Below are positions 21,980-33,691 of a DNA stretch of 64,000 nt, piece after piece. The stretch's first letter is position 1. Each line of letters opens with the position of its first letter. The translations under genes and the position numbers were made by a program. This stretch comes from Cichorium intybus (taxonomy: Eukaryota; Streptophyta; Magnoliopsida; Asterales; Asteraceae). The stretch spans positions 68,846,894-68,910,893 of the forward strand of contig CM042010.1 in assembly GCA_023525715.1 (NCBI GenBank). The letters are read 5' to 3'. Below the pieces are notes generated by a model, which worked only from the letters and a program-made list of their open reading frames with translations, was not told the origin of the DNA and ran no database searches.

Positions 21980-24601
21980 TTGCAGGCACTTTGTGCTGGA
22001 GAGCCCAAGGATGGCACATGGTATATCGATAGTGGCTGCTCCAAGCATATGACAGGAAACCAGAGCTTTCTACGAGACTTCAAACCCACAGAATCCAAAC
22101 AAGATGTCACTTTTGGAAATAACATGACTGCAAGAATCAAAGGTTATGGAAACATAACAAATGGTCACTTCACCATCAAGAAAGTAGCCTACGTTGACGG
22201 CCTGAAACACAATCTAATCAGCGTATCACAACTCTGTGACAACAATCATGAAGTTCTTTTCACCAAACAACGAAGCATAATCATGGATGCCAAGACCAAA
22301 GCCATTCTAGTAAATTCTGATCGTCTAGGCAACATGTATCCACTAGATATGGACCTTATCTATGGAAAACCAGACATCTGTCTCTTATCCAAAGCTTCGG
22401 CTGATATTAGTTGGTTGTGGCATCGTCGTCTTTCCCATCTCAATTTCGGCTACATCAACAAATTGATTGCAAATGATCTTGTTCGCGGACTGCCACTTTT
22501 GAAACTTGATAATGAAACTCTTTGTGCAGCTTGTGAAGGAGGAAAACTGTCCAAATCCTCTCATAAAAGTATTTCTGAATCTAGTGTTTCCGAACCACTA
22601 GAATTACTGCACATTGATCTTTGTGGCCCTGCAAAAACCCAAAGCATAAAAGGGAAGAAATACATCCTTGTTATTATTGATGGATACTCACGCTTTACTT
22701 GGGTTTTCTTTTTAAGGCTAAAGTCAGATGCACCTGAAGAAATGATCAACTTCATCAAACAGACTGAATTAAAGCTCAAACGACCGGTTCGAAGAATCCG
22801 AAGTGACAATGGTTTAGAGTTCAAAAACATAACTCTAGACTCATTTCTCAAAAACAAAGGCATCGAACACAACTTCTCAGCCCCTTACACTCCTCAACAA
22901 AACGGCGTTGTTGAAAGAAGGAACCGAACTCTGTGCGAAGCTGCAAGATCAATGCTCATCTTTGCTGATCTGCCACAATACTTCTGGGCAGAAGCAATAG
23001 CCACAGCTTGCTACACTCAAAATCGTTCTTTAATCCATAAACATCTTCATAAAACACCATATGAAGTCATTAACAACCGAAAACCAAACATCAAATTCTT
23101 TCATATTTTTGGTTGTCGATGCTTTATAAAGAATAACAAAGATCACCTTTCAAAATTTGAATCAAGATCAGACGAAGGAATTTTCCTTGGTTACTCTTTT
23201 ACCTCAGCTGCTTATCGAGTACTGAACAAACGTACTAGAGTAATTGAAGAAAGTACTGATGTTCATTTCGATGAATTTTATGTCAGGAAATTGGATCGTA
23301 AACATTTTGGGTCTAAAATGATTGATAATATTTTTCAAAATCCAATTCAACAAATGCCTTCTACGGACATAGAAATTGATCTTGATTTACTTTTTGAACA
23401 TCCTAAAACCGCTTATAATTCTGAATTTCTAACATCCTCTACCATTCCTACAGGTAACTCTGATGCAGAAACTTCACAATCAAACCAAGAAATTGCAGAT
23501 CAAGTTGAGGGGGAACTACCAACACTAAATCCCTCTTTGAACACTCCCAATCCACCTGTCCAAAATGATCCCAGTGCATCATCTATGGGGGAACCTTCTT
23601 TACCCCATATTCACCCTATAATCCAAAAAGACATATCTGACAACAACCAAAATCTATTCCCAACAGAATCACCTGACCAAGAAGAACAATGGGACATAGA
23701 AACACCAATCGAAATACCTGAAAAAAATCGCCTAATCAAATGGACCAGGAATCATCCTACAGAACAAATCATAGGAGATCCCAATTCTGGTATTCAAACA
23801 AGAGCCGCTACCTCAAATGAATGTTTATACGGAGCATTCTTATCCATGACTGAACCCAAAACCATCCATTCAGCTCTCAAAGATCCAGACTGGGTCAAAG
23901 CCATGCAAGAAGAACTAGCTGAATTCGAAAGAAACCAAGTATGGGATCTTGTTCCTACTCCTCCCGATGTTACTGTAGTAGGTTCAAGATGGGTTTTCAG
24001 AAACAAAACTGATGATCAAGGCATAGTTTGTCGAAACAAAGCAAGACTTGTCGTCAAGGGCTATTCTCAACAAGAAGGAATCGATTATGATGAAACTTAT
24101 GCTCCAGTTGCAAGACTCGAAGCCATTCGTATCTTTCTAGCATATGCAGCACACAAGAACTTCAAAGTTTACCAAATGGATGTAAAATGTGCATTTTTAC
24201 ATGGAGAGATTGATCGTGATGTGTATATTCAACAACCTCCAGGTTTTGAAGATCCACAGTTCCCAAATCACAGTTTTAAGTTACAAAAAGCAGTTTATGG
24301 CTTAAAACAAGCACCTCGAGCCTGGTATTCAACATTGTCAACATTTCTAGAAGAATCAGGATTCAAAAGAGGTTCAATTGATCAAACTCTCTTTCGTAAA
24401 ATCTTTAATAAACATCTGTTAATCGTTCAAATATATGTCGATGACATTATTTTCGGTTCTACTGATGAATCCTTGAGTATCAAGTTTGCAGATTTGATGA
24501 AGAGCAAATTTGAGATGAGCATGATAGGAGAAATGACTACTTTTCTTGGACTACAAGTCAAACAATCATCAGATGGAATTTTCATCAATCAAGAAAATTA
24601 A
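21980..24601 (+). pseudogene. Copia Pol: protease, integrase, reverse transcriptase (stop in RT)
   Basis: Numbered from 21980. Aspartic protease WYIDSGCSKHMTG has its active Asp near residue 17. The GAG-pre-integrase zinc region (WHRRLSH ... LCAACEGGK) spans about 143-185. The integrase core carries the D-D-E triad: HIDLCGP about 212, RSDNG about 275, VVERRNR about 311. Reverse transcriptase starts near 640, with MDVKCAFLHG and the catalytic YVDD at about 819. The first residues after 21979 are not preceded by an ATG because this is the inside of the polyprotein. TAA at 24599-24601 cuts the chain at the end of RT; the frame continues unchanged after it. Confidence 0.92.
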
Positions 24602-25390
24602 GTCAAAAATCTTCTAACTCGTTTTTCTCTTGACAAATCAAATACAGCAAAAACCCCAATGGCTCTTCGTTACAAATTAGATGCAGACTTAAATGGCAAG
24701 CCTGTTGATCAAAAGATATATCGAGGAATGATAGGATCACTCCTATACCTCACAGCCAGCAGACCCGACATCATGTTTTCTACATGTGTCTGTGCCAGAT
24801 ACCAAGCCAATCCTATGGAATCTCATGCTATAGCTGTAAAAAGAATTTTCAAATATCTTAAAGGAACTCCATCTCTTGGCCTTTGGTATCCAGCTAACTC
24901 TGATTTTCAGCTTAATGCCTTCACCGACTCCGACTATGGAGGATGCAGACTAGACAGGAAAAGCACATCTGGTTCTTGTCAATTTCTAGGAGGCAGACTG
25001 GTAAGTTGGACTTCAAAGAAACAATCATGCGTGTCCACTTCAACCGCAGAAGCCGAATATGTAGCTGCTGCAAGCTGCTGTTCACAAGTCATGTGGATGC
25101 AAACTCAATTACGTGACTATGGCTACAAAGTATCACAAATTCCCATATTTTGTGACTCAACCAGCGCAATTGCCATTTCTCACAATCCCGTGCACCATTC
25201 CATGACAAAGCACATCGACATTCGATATCATTTCCTCAAAGACAACATTCAAAAAGGTCATATCGAATTGCACTTCATCAACACCGAAGACCAAATTGCC
25301 GATGTCTTTACTAAGGCTCTAGACGAAACCAAGTTTCAATACTTCCTAGGCCGTCTAGGAATGTTGAATCCAGATAACATCCATCCCTAA
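24602..25390 (+). pseudogene. Copia RT end and RNase H domain, separated by the stop
   Basis: Same frame as pol. Contains TASRPDIMFSTCVCARYQ and the RNase H landmarks TDSDYGGC, STAEAEYVAAAS, CDSTSAI and HIDIRYHFLKD. Ends with TAA at 25388-25390 as in intact elements. RNase H would remove the RNA template; it cannot be made here as part of Pol. Confidence 0.9.
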
Positions 25391-26967
25391 TTTCTTACTT
25401 TTTGTTTGTACAAAAGAGTGTTTACTTTCATCCAAAATTTTCCAAAAACATTCAAATAACCAAAATTTACCAAAAACATTCAAATAACCAAAATTTTCCA
25501 AAAACATTCAAATAACCAAAATTTTCCAAGAACATCCACATAATCAAAAATCACAAAAAAATTAGGATAAAGTTTTATCTTTTTAAAGACTTTATAAAAC
25601 CATGTGATTAACATCTTCTTGACTAAATTTTCAGATACTTATGCTCGATGAATGTACTCAGTCATATTGATTCTTAAATTAAAGTGAAGGTTCAAATCTC
25701 AAAATTTTCGTTATGAACATTCTCCTATTCCCTTTGAATTTATTTCAATTATAACGATTTTATCTATTAAGGGACATAAGATCAGGAGATTCAGATGAAA
25801 ACCAAACCCATGTGAGAATTTGTGCCTCGTCTTCAACTGCTAAGTGGAATTCATTTCTGTGAGCAAAGGTGTTTTCATTATGACTTATAGGATTTATACT
25901 CTTATACCGTGATGCTAGTCTCATTTTTGCTTAGATATCAAAATGACCAGGGACGATACAATCATTTTCTTATATATTAGACAAACTGTCTTTTATATCA
26001 CCTATCCCTATCCTCAATCAAGCCACATCGAGAAAAGATTTATCATCTTGCATAGCAAGTCTGACAATTGAAGAAACGACAAAGTCGTATCCAAGAAAAC
26101 CAGAAGAAAACTCAAAATCTCAAAACGCAAAGTCATCTCCAACAAATGCTGTCAACAAATTACAATTGGCAACCACATCAGATATCTTGTCATAAATCAA
26201 GAAAAGATAAAGACAAAAGTGAACACTTCACCAAAGAAAAGGAAGACTTACGACAAAAATCCATCAATACAGACATCTCTCAAATTTTCCAAACAAACAG
26301 ATTCTCAAATGCTTTATCAAATATTACTGTTAAAACCAAAGATTTACCGGGATACTGTAGCCTTCATAATTGAATATTCTTAGTTGCAAACTGCACTATG
26401 AATATTTCTAAACCCCTCTACACGTATTTCCCGACGGAGAGAGAGTGAACATCAATGGTATGAATGAAGAAACCCTCTGAGTAATGCCGAAACCAGTCTT
26501 ATGTGATTGATTATCTAATATGAAGACCAAGTGACTAAAGTATATAGGTATAAATCCACATTAAGCATAAGTCAACACCTTCAAACTGAGAGATATCACT
26601 CATCTTTAGTGATTATACACCAGTTCTGCACCCAGAACAAACAAACACCTCAGTCAAGTGTGAGCTATACCTATCAGCATTCATCTGAATCGACCTATTA
26701 AGATCACTTGTTGTCTTTATAAAATGCTATAAAATCTTAAGGGATATTATGAAAGTACATATACAGAACCCTTTGATTATTGAACATGAAACCTTGATTC
26801 AGAAACAAATATTCTTGACAAACATTTTTCAAAACATAAGTAAAATCTAGTCACGCTTTTTCAAAACAAGTGATATGGTTTTATAAATGTTTTATCCAAA
26901 TTTCAAGAATTTTCAACCTTACCTTTTAATCTGTTCTTATTTCAGTAATGATCACATAGGGGGAAAT
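25391..26967 (+). other. Copia 3' untranslated internal region and polypurine tract
   Basis: About 1.6 kb with no recognisable gene. A Lys-rich 101-codon ORF (26068-26373) has no signal peptide or membrane segment and is probably chance. A 28-bp tandem repeat (CAAAAACATTCAAATAACC) occurs about four times at 25439-25540. The polypurine tract AGGGGGAAA (26958-26966) precedes the 3' LTR. Confidence 0.75.
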
Positions 26968-28776
26968 TGTTGAAAAATATATTTTTGTATGTGACCATCA
27001 CTGAAATAAGATGAACTGTTTTTATCTAACAAATATTATCAGTTTATTTCAGGTTGCGTGAATTCGATATCAAAAACAAGAATGAATCAAGACCCAAGAA
27101 GCCTTGAGAAAACAACCAAACCTAAGGAAGTGATGCTACGAACCAAAGAGCAAAATACAAAAATGTCACCGTGCTACAGCACTCGCGACGCGACGACCAG
27201 ATCGGTCGCGACGCGAAGCCTTCAACGCGAGACAGAAAATATGTGTCGCGACGTGAAGAAAAACAAAACACAAAAGTCCAGGTTGCTACAGCAATCGCGA
27301 CGCGACGGGAAGGCTTTTCGCGACGCGAAGCCTGGAACGCGACAACACCAACTTCGCGAGACTACCAACAAACGCACTAACCAGACCAGCTAAGCATCTT
27401 CGCGACGCGACCAAAAGCAAACGCGACCAAAAGGAAACGCGACGGAAAGCTCGACATACCAGCGAAGACGCACTGACTTGACAAAAAGCGCACTGACCAC
27501 CAACCAAGCACCCTCGCGACGCGACAGAAGGCCTGGTCGCGACGCGAAGGCTGTTTCTCAGCAACTATAAATAAGAAGCTCACCTCTTGCCATTTTTACA
27601 ACACACATAACCATACTCATACACTCTCAAAGAACACCACGACCAGACATCTCAAGACAGTCAAATTTCTGAATTTGGCAACAAGAATCAAACCATATAA
27701 CCGCAAGAAACAACAACCTCCACCCGACACCAAAACTTCAAACCTCTAAACAACCTCTACCCGACACCAAACAAAACCTCCACCCGACACTACACCCATA
27801 CAGCACCAATACAACTACAATACACACACACAAGCAAACCCACGTCCAAACCAACACAAAACCGAAGAAATACCATTTCAGCAAGAAAACCCGAGCAAAG
27901 AACAAGAATCGAAGCTTCAAAGAAAATCACCACATTCATCTGCTATCGATAAGTTCTTTTGAAATTATCTGTGTTATTATTGATTTATTCAAACTTTTAT
28001 AAATCAACTGTACCAAATATCCAAGACATACAAATTGAACCAAGACAACGAAAACATATGTGGACTGTATTTAACCGAGACATCTAACTTCTAACTTCTA
28101 ACTTCTAACCTTTTATTTATTGTAAAAACACTTTATCGTTGATAATGGCGTTTATTACATCTAACCTCTAACTTCTAACATTTACTTTATTTACCGCTTT
28201 CTGTCCATTTAAATACTGTCTAGATTAAATTTACCGCTTTATTTTATTTATTTACAGCTTTCAGTAACTTAGTTTTAGTTTATTTTTATTCCGCAACTCT
28301 TATTTATTCTGCATATTATAGACAAAATACATATCTATCACACAGTAACCGGCTTAAAAACCCTTATTTGTGGAGATCGGTTATCGTATTTTCAACAATT
28401 GGTATCAGAGCTTGTGTGATTTACTTTGAAATTTTTGTCGAGAACTTTTGTGTAGCGTTTTTATAAACCACCAATAAGTTTTCTTTAAAAATTTCATCTT
28501 AATATCACTTGTTCAAAAAAAAAAAAAAAAAAAAAAAAAAAAACAACCCAAAAATGTCTTCCACAACCTACTCAAGAGCTCCATATGTCATCGATCAGGT
28601 ATGGTCTATGATCTCAGAAATCGGTCTTTCAAGACACCATTTGAGTCCCACATGACTAAGATTGAGAACAGTTTGAAAGCTGATCTCAAACTATATCAAG
28701 ACACAATACATATCTGTCACACAGTAACCGGCATAAAAACCCTTACTCGTGGAGATCAGTTATCGTATTTTCAACA
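26968..28776 (+). repeat. Copia 3' LTR (1809 bp), enlarged
   Basis: Same structure as the 5' LTR, including internal primer site (28400-28411), poly-A run (about 28516-28543) and truncated gag start. The TATA box is at 27566-27573. The dyad array differs from the 5' copy: eight sites at 27183, 27206, 27246 (CG>TG), 27295, 27318, 27400, 27514 and 27537. The CTACCCGACACC minisatellite is also shorter. Confidence 0.9.
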
Positions 28777-31213
28777 AAATGCATGGTAGTAAAAAGATCG
28801 AAATGATGAAAACTTATTAACGAGTAATATTGGTAAATTGAGCATTGAGTCAAGTAATTGATATGGGACAAGAAGGGATGAGGTACTTAATTTGGGCTTT
28901 TAAAACAAAAGAAAATCAAGTATATGTATACGTGTACATTATACAATTAAAACTTATAAATATGTGATACGAAGATGTTAAGACAAGGAGTTGTATATCA
29001 TTGACAAGTTAGAATCATAATAAGACTGAAAGCATATAAAGTTGGAAATAAAATTCTTGACAGCCTTGACTTTTATCAGAGTCAAACTTAGAATATGCTC
29101 ATAAAATCATTTGAAGTATATTGACATTGAGTTTGGAATTATGTAATACTATATGTAATAAACTAGAAACATCAAAGAATCGACGTGGTAAAGTCGGGGT
29201 GCTAAGTAGTAATCAAAAGGTAAAAGAAAAGAAAAAAATTTACTTGTAAAGGTCAAGAGTGGGACAAGAGTTTGAGAATTGATATTTGTAATCAAGAAGT
29301 CAACAAATATGATTTGTGAAACGTAATTACACCACAAGATGATAATATTATGAAAAGTATAATAAGTATGATATTTTATAAGTTGTTTGGAAATTCGAAT
29401 TAATCATAGTAAGCAATTATAATACCGGTAGAGAAAGAATAAATAAGGGATAAAGTGCTAAATTAAGCACAAGTGTGAGAAATAACAATTATGAGAAAGT
29501 ATTAAAATATAAAGTATTAAGATGAGAATGGTACGCAGGATACCCAAAAAGAATGAAAAGTAAAATTATAGAAGTGTTGTAAGGAAATTGAAGAACGAAA
29601 AAGGCATGATTATAAAAGTAAGTATAAAGAGCAAATGAGACCGAAATCTCCTAAATAATAAAGGAGGATGAAAGAAAAATCTAGTTGCTAATATGTGGAA
29701 ATGTGAAGGTAAGAGTGATATAAAACAAGTACGAATGAAGGTAATATATATATAATGTACAGGAGATGAGTAAGAAGTATATGAAAATGAAATTTCATAA
29801 ATTATGAACTAAGAAGGAAAGTAACAATTAAGTCATTAATAAAAGTTAAGATGTGAAAGTAATAAATGTATTGAATGGTACGGGATATGTAATTATAGAA
29901 AGTAATACAAGTAAACTATGAGGTAGAAAAGATGATAATTTATTGTGAATGTATGAAAACTAGTAGAGAGTGGAAAGAAGTATATAATTTCATAATATAA
30001 GTGTTAAGACAAGAACATAAAGAAGTTGACAGAAATAATAGGTCAACTTCAATAGTAAAACTGTACAAATCTACAAGGTCAAACATTGTGTGGTATACAT
30101 AGAAAGAAAGCTAATGATGTGTAGTTTCTAAACTAAAAAAAAATATGTTGTTTCGATTTTTCTGGAACAAGATATACAGATTTTCGTGAAAGGTACACTG
30201 TTTTGACAGACCCTGTCCCAAACATAAAAATGAAAATGTAAAGTGTAACGAAAAGAGGAAAAAGTATTCCTTATGAATAGTGATAAGGCGAGAGTTGTAG
30301 TAGAAGTAAATGAGAATAAATTGAAGTTTAAAATATTTAAAGAATGACTACGTAAAAATAAGAAGCTATAAAACTTCTGAAAAGAAAGAATAACAGTAAG
30401 GTATCTGTATAATAATGAATGAGTGAAGAAGATTGGGAATAAATAAGTAATAATATAAGAGAAGAATGAAAACGAGAGAGGATGTATAAAAAAAAAGAAG
30501 AAGAAGTTATGTTTAAGTAAGATGTCCAGGAACAAGATTTTTTCAAAGAGAAGATATTGTGTATTTACAAATTTTGTATAAATATAAATTTTGCTTAACT
30601 GTATTTTAGAAAAAGTTTCATAAACAAAGCATGTGATTAGTACAATCTCATGTGTTTCTGGTAAAGATATTGGAAGAATTATAAAGTAGATTGGTATTTT
30701 TGATAAAAGTATGGAAGTATGGAACTATTTTGGTAAAGTGAGTTTTACTAAGAGATTTTCGTATATAAATAAAACGAGGTAAAAAGGAATGTAACTGGAC
30801 AATATAGCGTATGATATATGAGTAAGTAATTAAAAAGTTGAGAAAACGGATAAAATGATCGAAAGGGGTATTTTAGTCAAAGTAATGTATAAGTTGTTGT
30901 AAGTATTTTGAATAATATAAGGAAACAAGAGTAAAAATGATCAAAAAGATATTTTGGTTATTTGGGAAGATGTAAAATTTAAAGAAATATTTATATATAA
31001 GAATATATTGACTATAAGAAGAAAATTTAGAAGTGGGAAAAAACTTCTAAAACCATAAATTCTAGAAAGTTTACTTGGAAAGTTTTGGACATGAAATAAG
31101 TAATTAACAAGTTGAGGAAATAAAAGGTTATTTCCTCAAGGATAAAAAGTATAAGTAAAGAAAAGGTGATCATACTATGAAAATACGAAAAGATTCCGGG
31201 GACGGAATCCTCT

Positions 31214-31227
31214 TAAGGATGGGAGAG
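31214..31227 (+). promoter_or_regulatory. LARD1 polypurine tract (left)
   Basis: AAGGATGGGAGAG immediately before the 3' LTR start TGTAAGAACC at 31228. The mirror copy is CTTAAGGAGGGGAGAG on the minus strand, 34465-34480. Confidence 0.75.
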
Positions 31228-32424
31228 TGTAAGAACCTGGAAATTTTGGTAAAAGACATAAAATAAAAATATATAAAAATTGGGTTGAACAAGGGCGTAA
31301 CAGTAAAAATTGGTAAAAAGGGCAAAATGGTCATTTGACATTCAAATGACTTAAGTAATGAAAATATGATTTTTGGAGTTAATATGTAATGAAATAAACT
31401 TAAAAAGAAGAATTTTGGGTTTTTGGGACAATTTTGCAAAAATTGGAATTAAAGGGGCCAAAGTGCCATTTCTTGAAACTAGTGGGCAAATTTGTCTTTT
31501 GCCATGTTTTGGACCTTGATATAAAATATTTTAGTGTTTGGGGTAAAATGAAAGAAAAGAAACTTATAATGTCATAAAAATGTGTTTCTAAGCCACTTTG
31601 AGAAAAATAGAACTAGAGGGGGCTATAATGTAAAATGGCCAAGTATAAAAGGGGAAGAAATATCTCCCAGCTCTTAGAACACGGGAGAAGTCTCTGGAGA
31701 AGGCTAGAGGACACGGGTTCGCTGGATTCTTGAAGATTGGAAGCGTAAATGTGATACAAATCATTAGGAATTGAGGAATTCAAGCTCACATAAGGTTAGT
31801 AATTCAATTTTCAATCTAGCTCCTCGTGTGTTCTTCACGGGATAAGTTGGAAACTGAAATTTTAGTTGGAGTTCATATGGTTTTAATGATTTCTAATATC
31901 ATACACATCTCATGAACTAAGAAACATGTTAAAATCAAAAGATATGGTTGAATTGGGGAAAATCAAGATTTTGGCCAAGAACCCTAATTCACGGGTCCTT
32001 GAGATTAAAGATGATTTTAATGACTAAAGTGAGTTTAATATGTTAGAATAGATGTAAGAAATCAGTTTTAATAATTAATTTGAAGAAATTTCAGTTTTTG
32101 GACCAAAAATGTCAAAAACGGGATTTCCATGAATTTGAATGGAATCAGTGATTCCATGGTTTAAAAACATGTTGGAATGGTGGGTTTTAGTCATGGGATA
32201 AGTCTAAAATGATTAAGTAAGTTATAAAGAACTTAATAGATGAAAACAGTGAGCTGCAGCACAAAAATCGGGCAAAATCTCGCACCTGCAGCACAGGCAC
32301 GAGTCGTGCCCTTTTTGCACTACCATTGGCACGAGTCGTGCCACCTGTAGAAGCCAAAAATAGCATCCTAGAAAGAGCACGAGTCGTGCTCTTTCATGCA
32401 CAAAATGTGCACGAGTCGTGCTCC
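31228..32424 (+). repeat. LARD1 3' LTR (+), cut at a dyad
   Basis: Starts TGTAAGAACCTGG; TATAAAAGG is at 31644-31652. It ends just after the fourth dyad (32409-32421), where an inverted LTR begins, so the hairpin and terminal parts are lost. This junction is the centre of the large palindrome. Confidence 0.8.
32297..32421 (+). repeat. Dyad array GCACGAGTCGTGC x4
   Basis: Copies at 32297-32309, 32329-32341, 32377-32389 and 32409-32421. The third is embedded in a 23-bp perfect palindrome, 32372-32394. The array lies about 650 bp downstream of the TATA box, thus probably in transcribed LTR sequence. Confidence 0.75.
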
Positions 32425-32729
32425 TTTTACGCCATTTTTTTTTAAAACTTATTTCACATTTATTTTATTTTACAAAACGTTTTATTATACAATGGGGTAT
32501 CACAAATTTGCATCACAAACCATAGTTCAAACCTGTCTAGTTTACATCTTTTACAACAATGATTACGGTCCCGCACCCGACTCTTTTAATGCCCTTCTTG
32601 CTTACCTGAGTACATAGCATTTTAAAACAAAATACGTGAGACATAATGTCTCGTGAGCATTATGGGTTTAGACCCAAAAACATTTTGCCAATAATATCAT
32701 TACTAATTAGATGTTCAATATTTCTTTTT

Positions 32730-32822
32730 CCTGTGAGCGCACCCACAGGTATTCCTTCTTTCTTTGCAATGGTACATTCCTACGAGCGCACCCGTAGGTT
32801 TTATACGAGACGCACCCGTATA
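32730..32822 (-). other. Hairpin triplet with GGTGCGCT loops (minus strand)
   Basis: CCTGTG/CACAGG at 32730-32749, CCTACG/CGTAGG at 32779-32798 and TATACG/CGTATA at 32802-32822. This is the G:C version of the third stem. Confidence 0.7.
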
Positions 32823-33566
32823 GCTACTTCCCCAATAGCATGAAACGAATTCATCTATCAAGGTAAGACAACTACTTCGCGACGGGAGGTACCATCCCAG
32901 TAGTGTCTTTTTGCCACCCCTACCGCAGCAGGCCGTGGTCTTTATCCGGATACTAACAACTCATTAACATGGCTCAATCACTTTATTAATCCTCTGTCTT
33001 TCTCATTTATCATTTCTGTATACTTTGTACTTACTATTTCGTAGTATCATTTCCAGTTTTACAACACCCATTTCCAGTTCCATAAACCATTTCCATTTTC
33101 ATTAAACCATTTAAATTTCCATAAAATCATTTTGACTCACAAATCATTTTATATAAAATTCATTTTGCTATGTACTCGAAAATCCACATAACACTCACCT
33201 CGGTCCCTTAGGAGTTAGTTATCTTCTTGGACTCCTTTCTTTTTATCCTGAATAATCTTGTTTGAACCACCACCTATTATATACGAATTATACATTTATA
33301 CTCAGTTCATATATTTACAATAACTAACTTTACAGTACAGAAGTACTATAGGCTACAACCGTTATTAACTAACTTCCTTCAATTTGTAACCTCCTCGGAA
33401 TACACGTATTTTGCTACAGTATCCTCGGGAGGTCGTATTTCTATTCCGACAATTTTCCACATGTTTTCACACCATTTTAGGCCTATGGTATGAATTATAG
33501 ACCAAACGGACAAGTCTAGAGCCAAGTTCAAAACTCAAAAATGGACAGAATGCTGCCCAGCAAAGA

Positions 33567-33691
33567 GCACGACTCGTGCTCTTTTCCTTCCTTAGGAAGC
33601 ACGACTCGTGCTTCTTATATTTGACCATTTCTGACTTCTACAGTGTGGCACGACTCGTACCAATCCATGTACAAAAAGGCACGACTCGTGT
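33567..33691 (-). repeat. Dyad array GCACGACTCGTGC x4
   Basis: 33567-33579 (AAGAGC..GCTCTT flanks), 33599-33611 (GAAGC..GCTTC), 33648-33660 (last pair changed, GTAC) and 33679-33691 (ends TGT). Confidence 0.7.

Larger units (their letters stand above)
17026..28776 (+). mobile_element. Complete Copia (Ty1-type) LTR retrotransposon, coding region mutated
   Basis: Both LTRs start TGTTGAAAA and end TTTTCAACA (perfect 9-bp inverted ends). The element is flanked by target duplication AAATG at 17021-17025 and 28777-28781. Order is gag, protease, integrase, reverse transcriptase, RNase H, which is the Copia order. The coding region has one frameshift and three in-frame stops, so this copy cannot make a full polyprotein. 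It sits in the left LARD1 arm, and the right arm retains the empty site (36905-36920). The large coiled-coil gag and long untranslated 3' part recall sireviruses, but that assignment is tentative. Confidence 0.95.
13055..31227 (+). mobile_element. LARD1 non-coding internal region (left arm), with nested insertions
   Basis: Without the CACTA (13675-15799) and Copia (17026-28776) insertions, about 4.3 kb remain: 13055-13674, 15800-17025 and 28777-31227. These match, reversed, 34465-38765. The sense strand is strikingly purine-rich. No gag or pol motif is seen in any frame, so this is a large retrotransposon derivative that must use proteins from another element. The stretches 15803-17025 and 28782-31200 hold only this sequence. 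Confidence 0.75.

Noticed and set aside
26068..26373. Possible envelope-like ORF after Copia pol
   Set aside because: No signal peptide, membrane segment or coiled-coil pattern; only 101 codons, Lys/Gln-rich and out of context.
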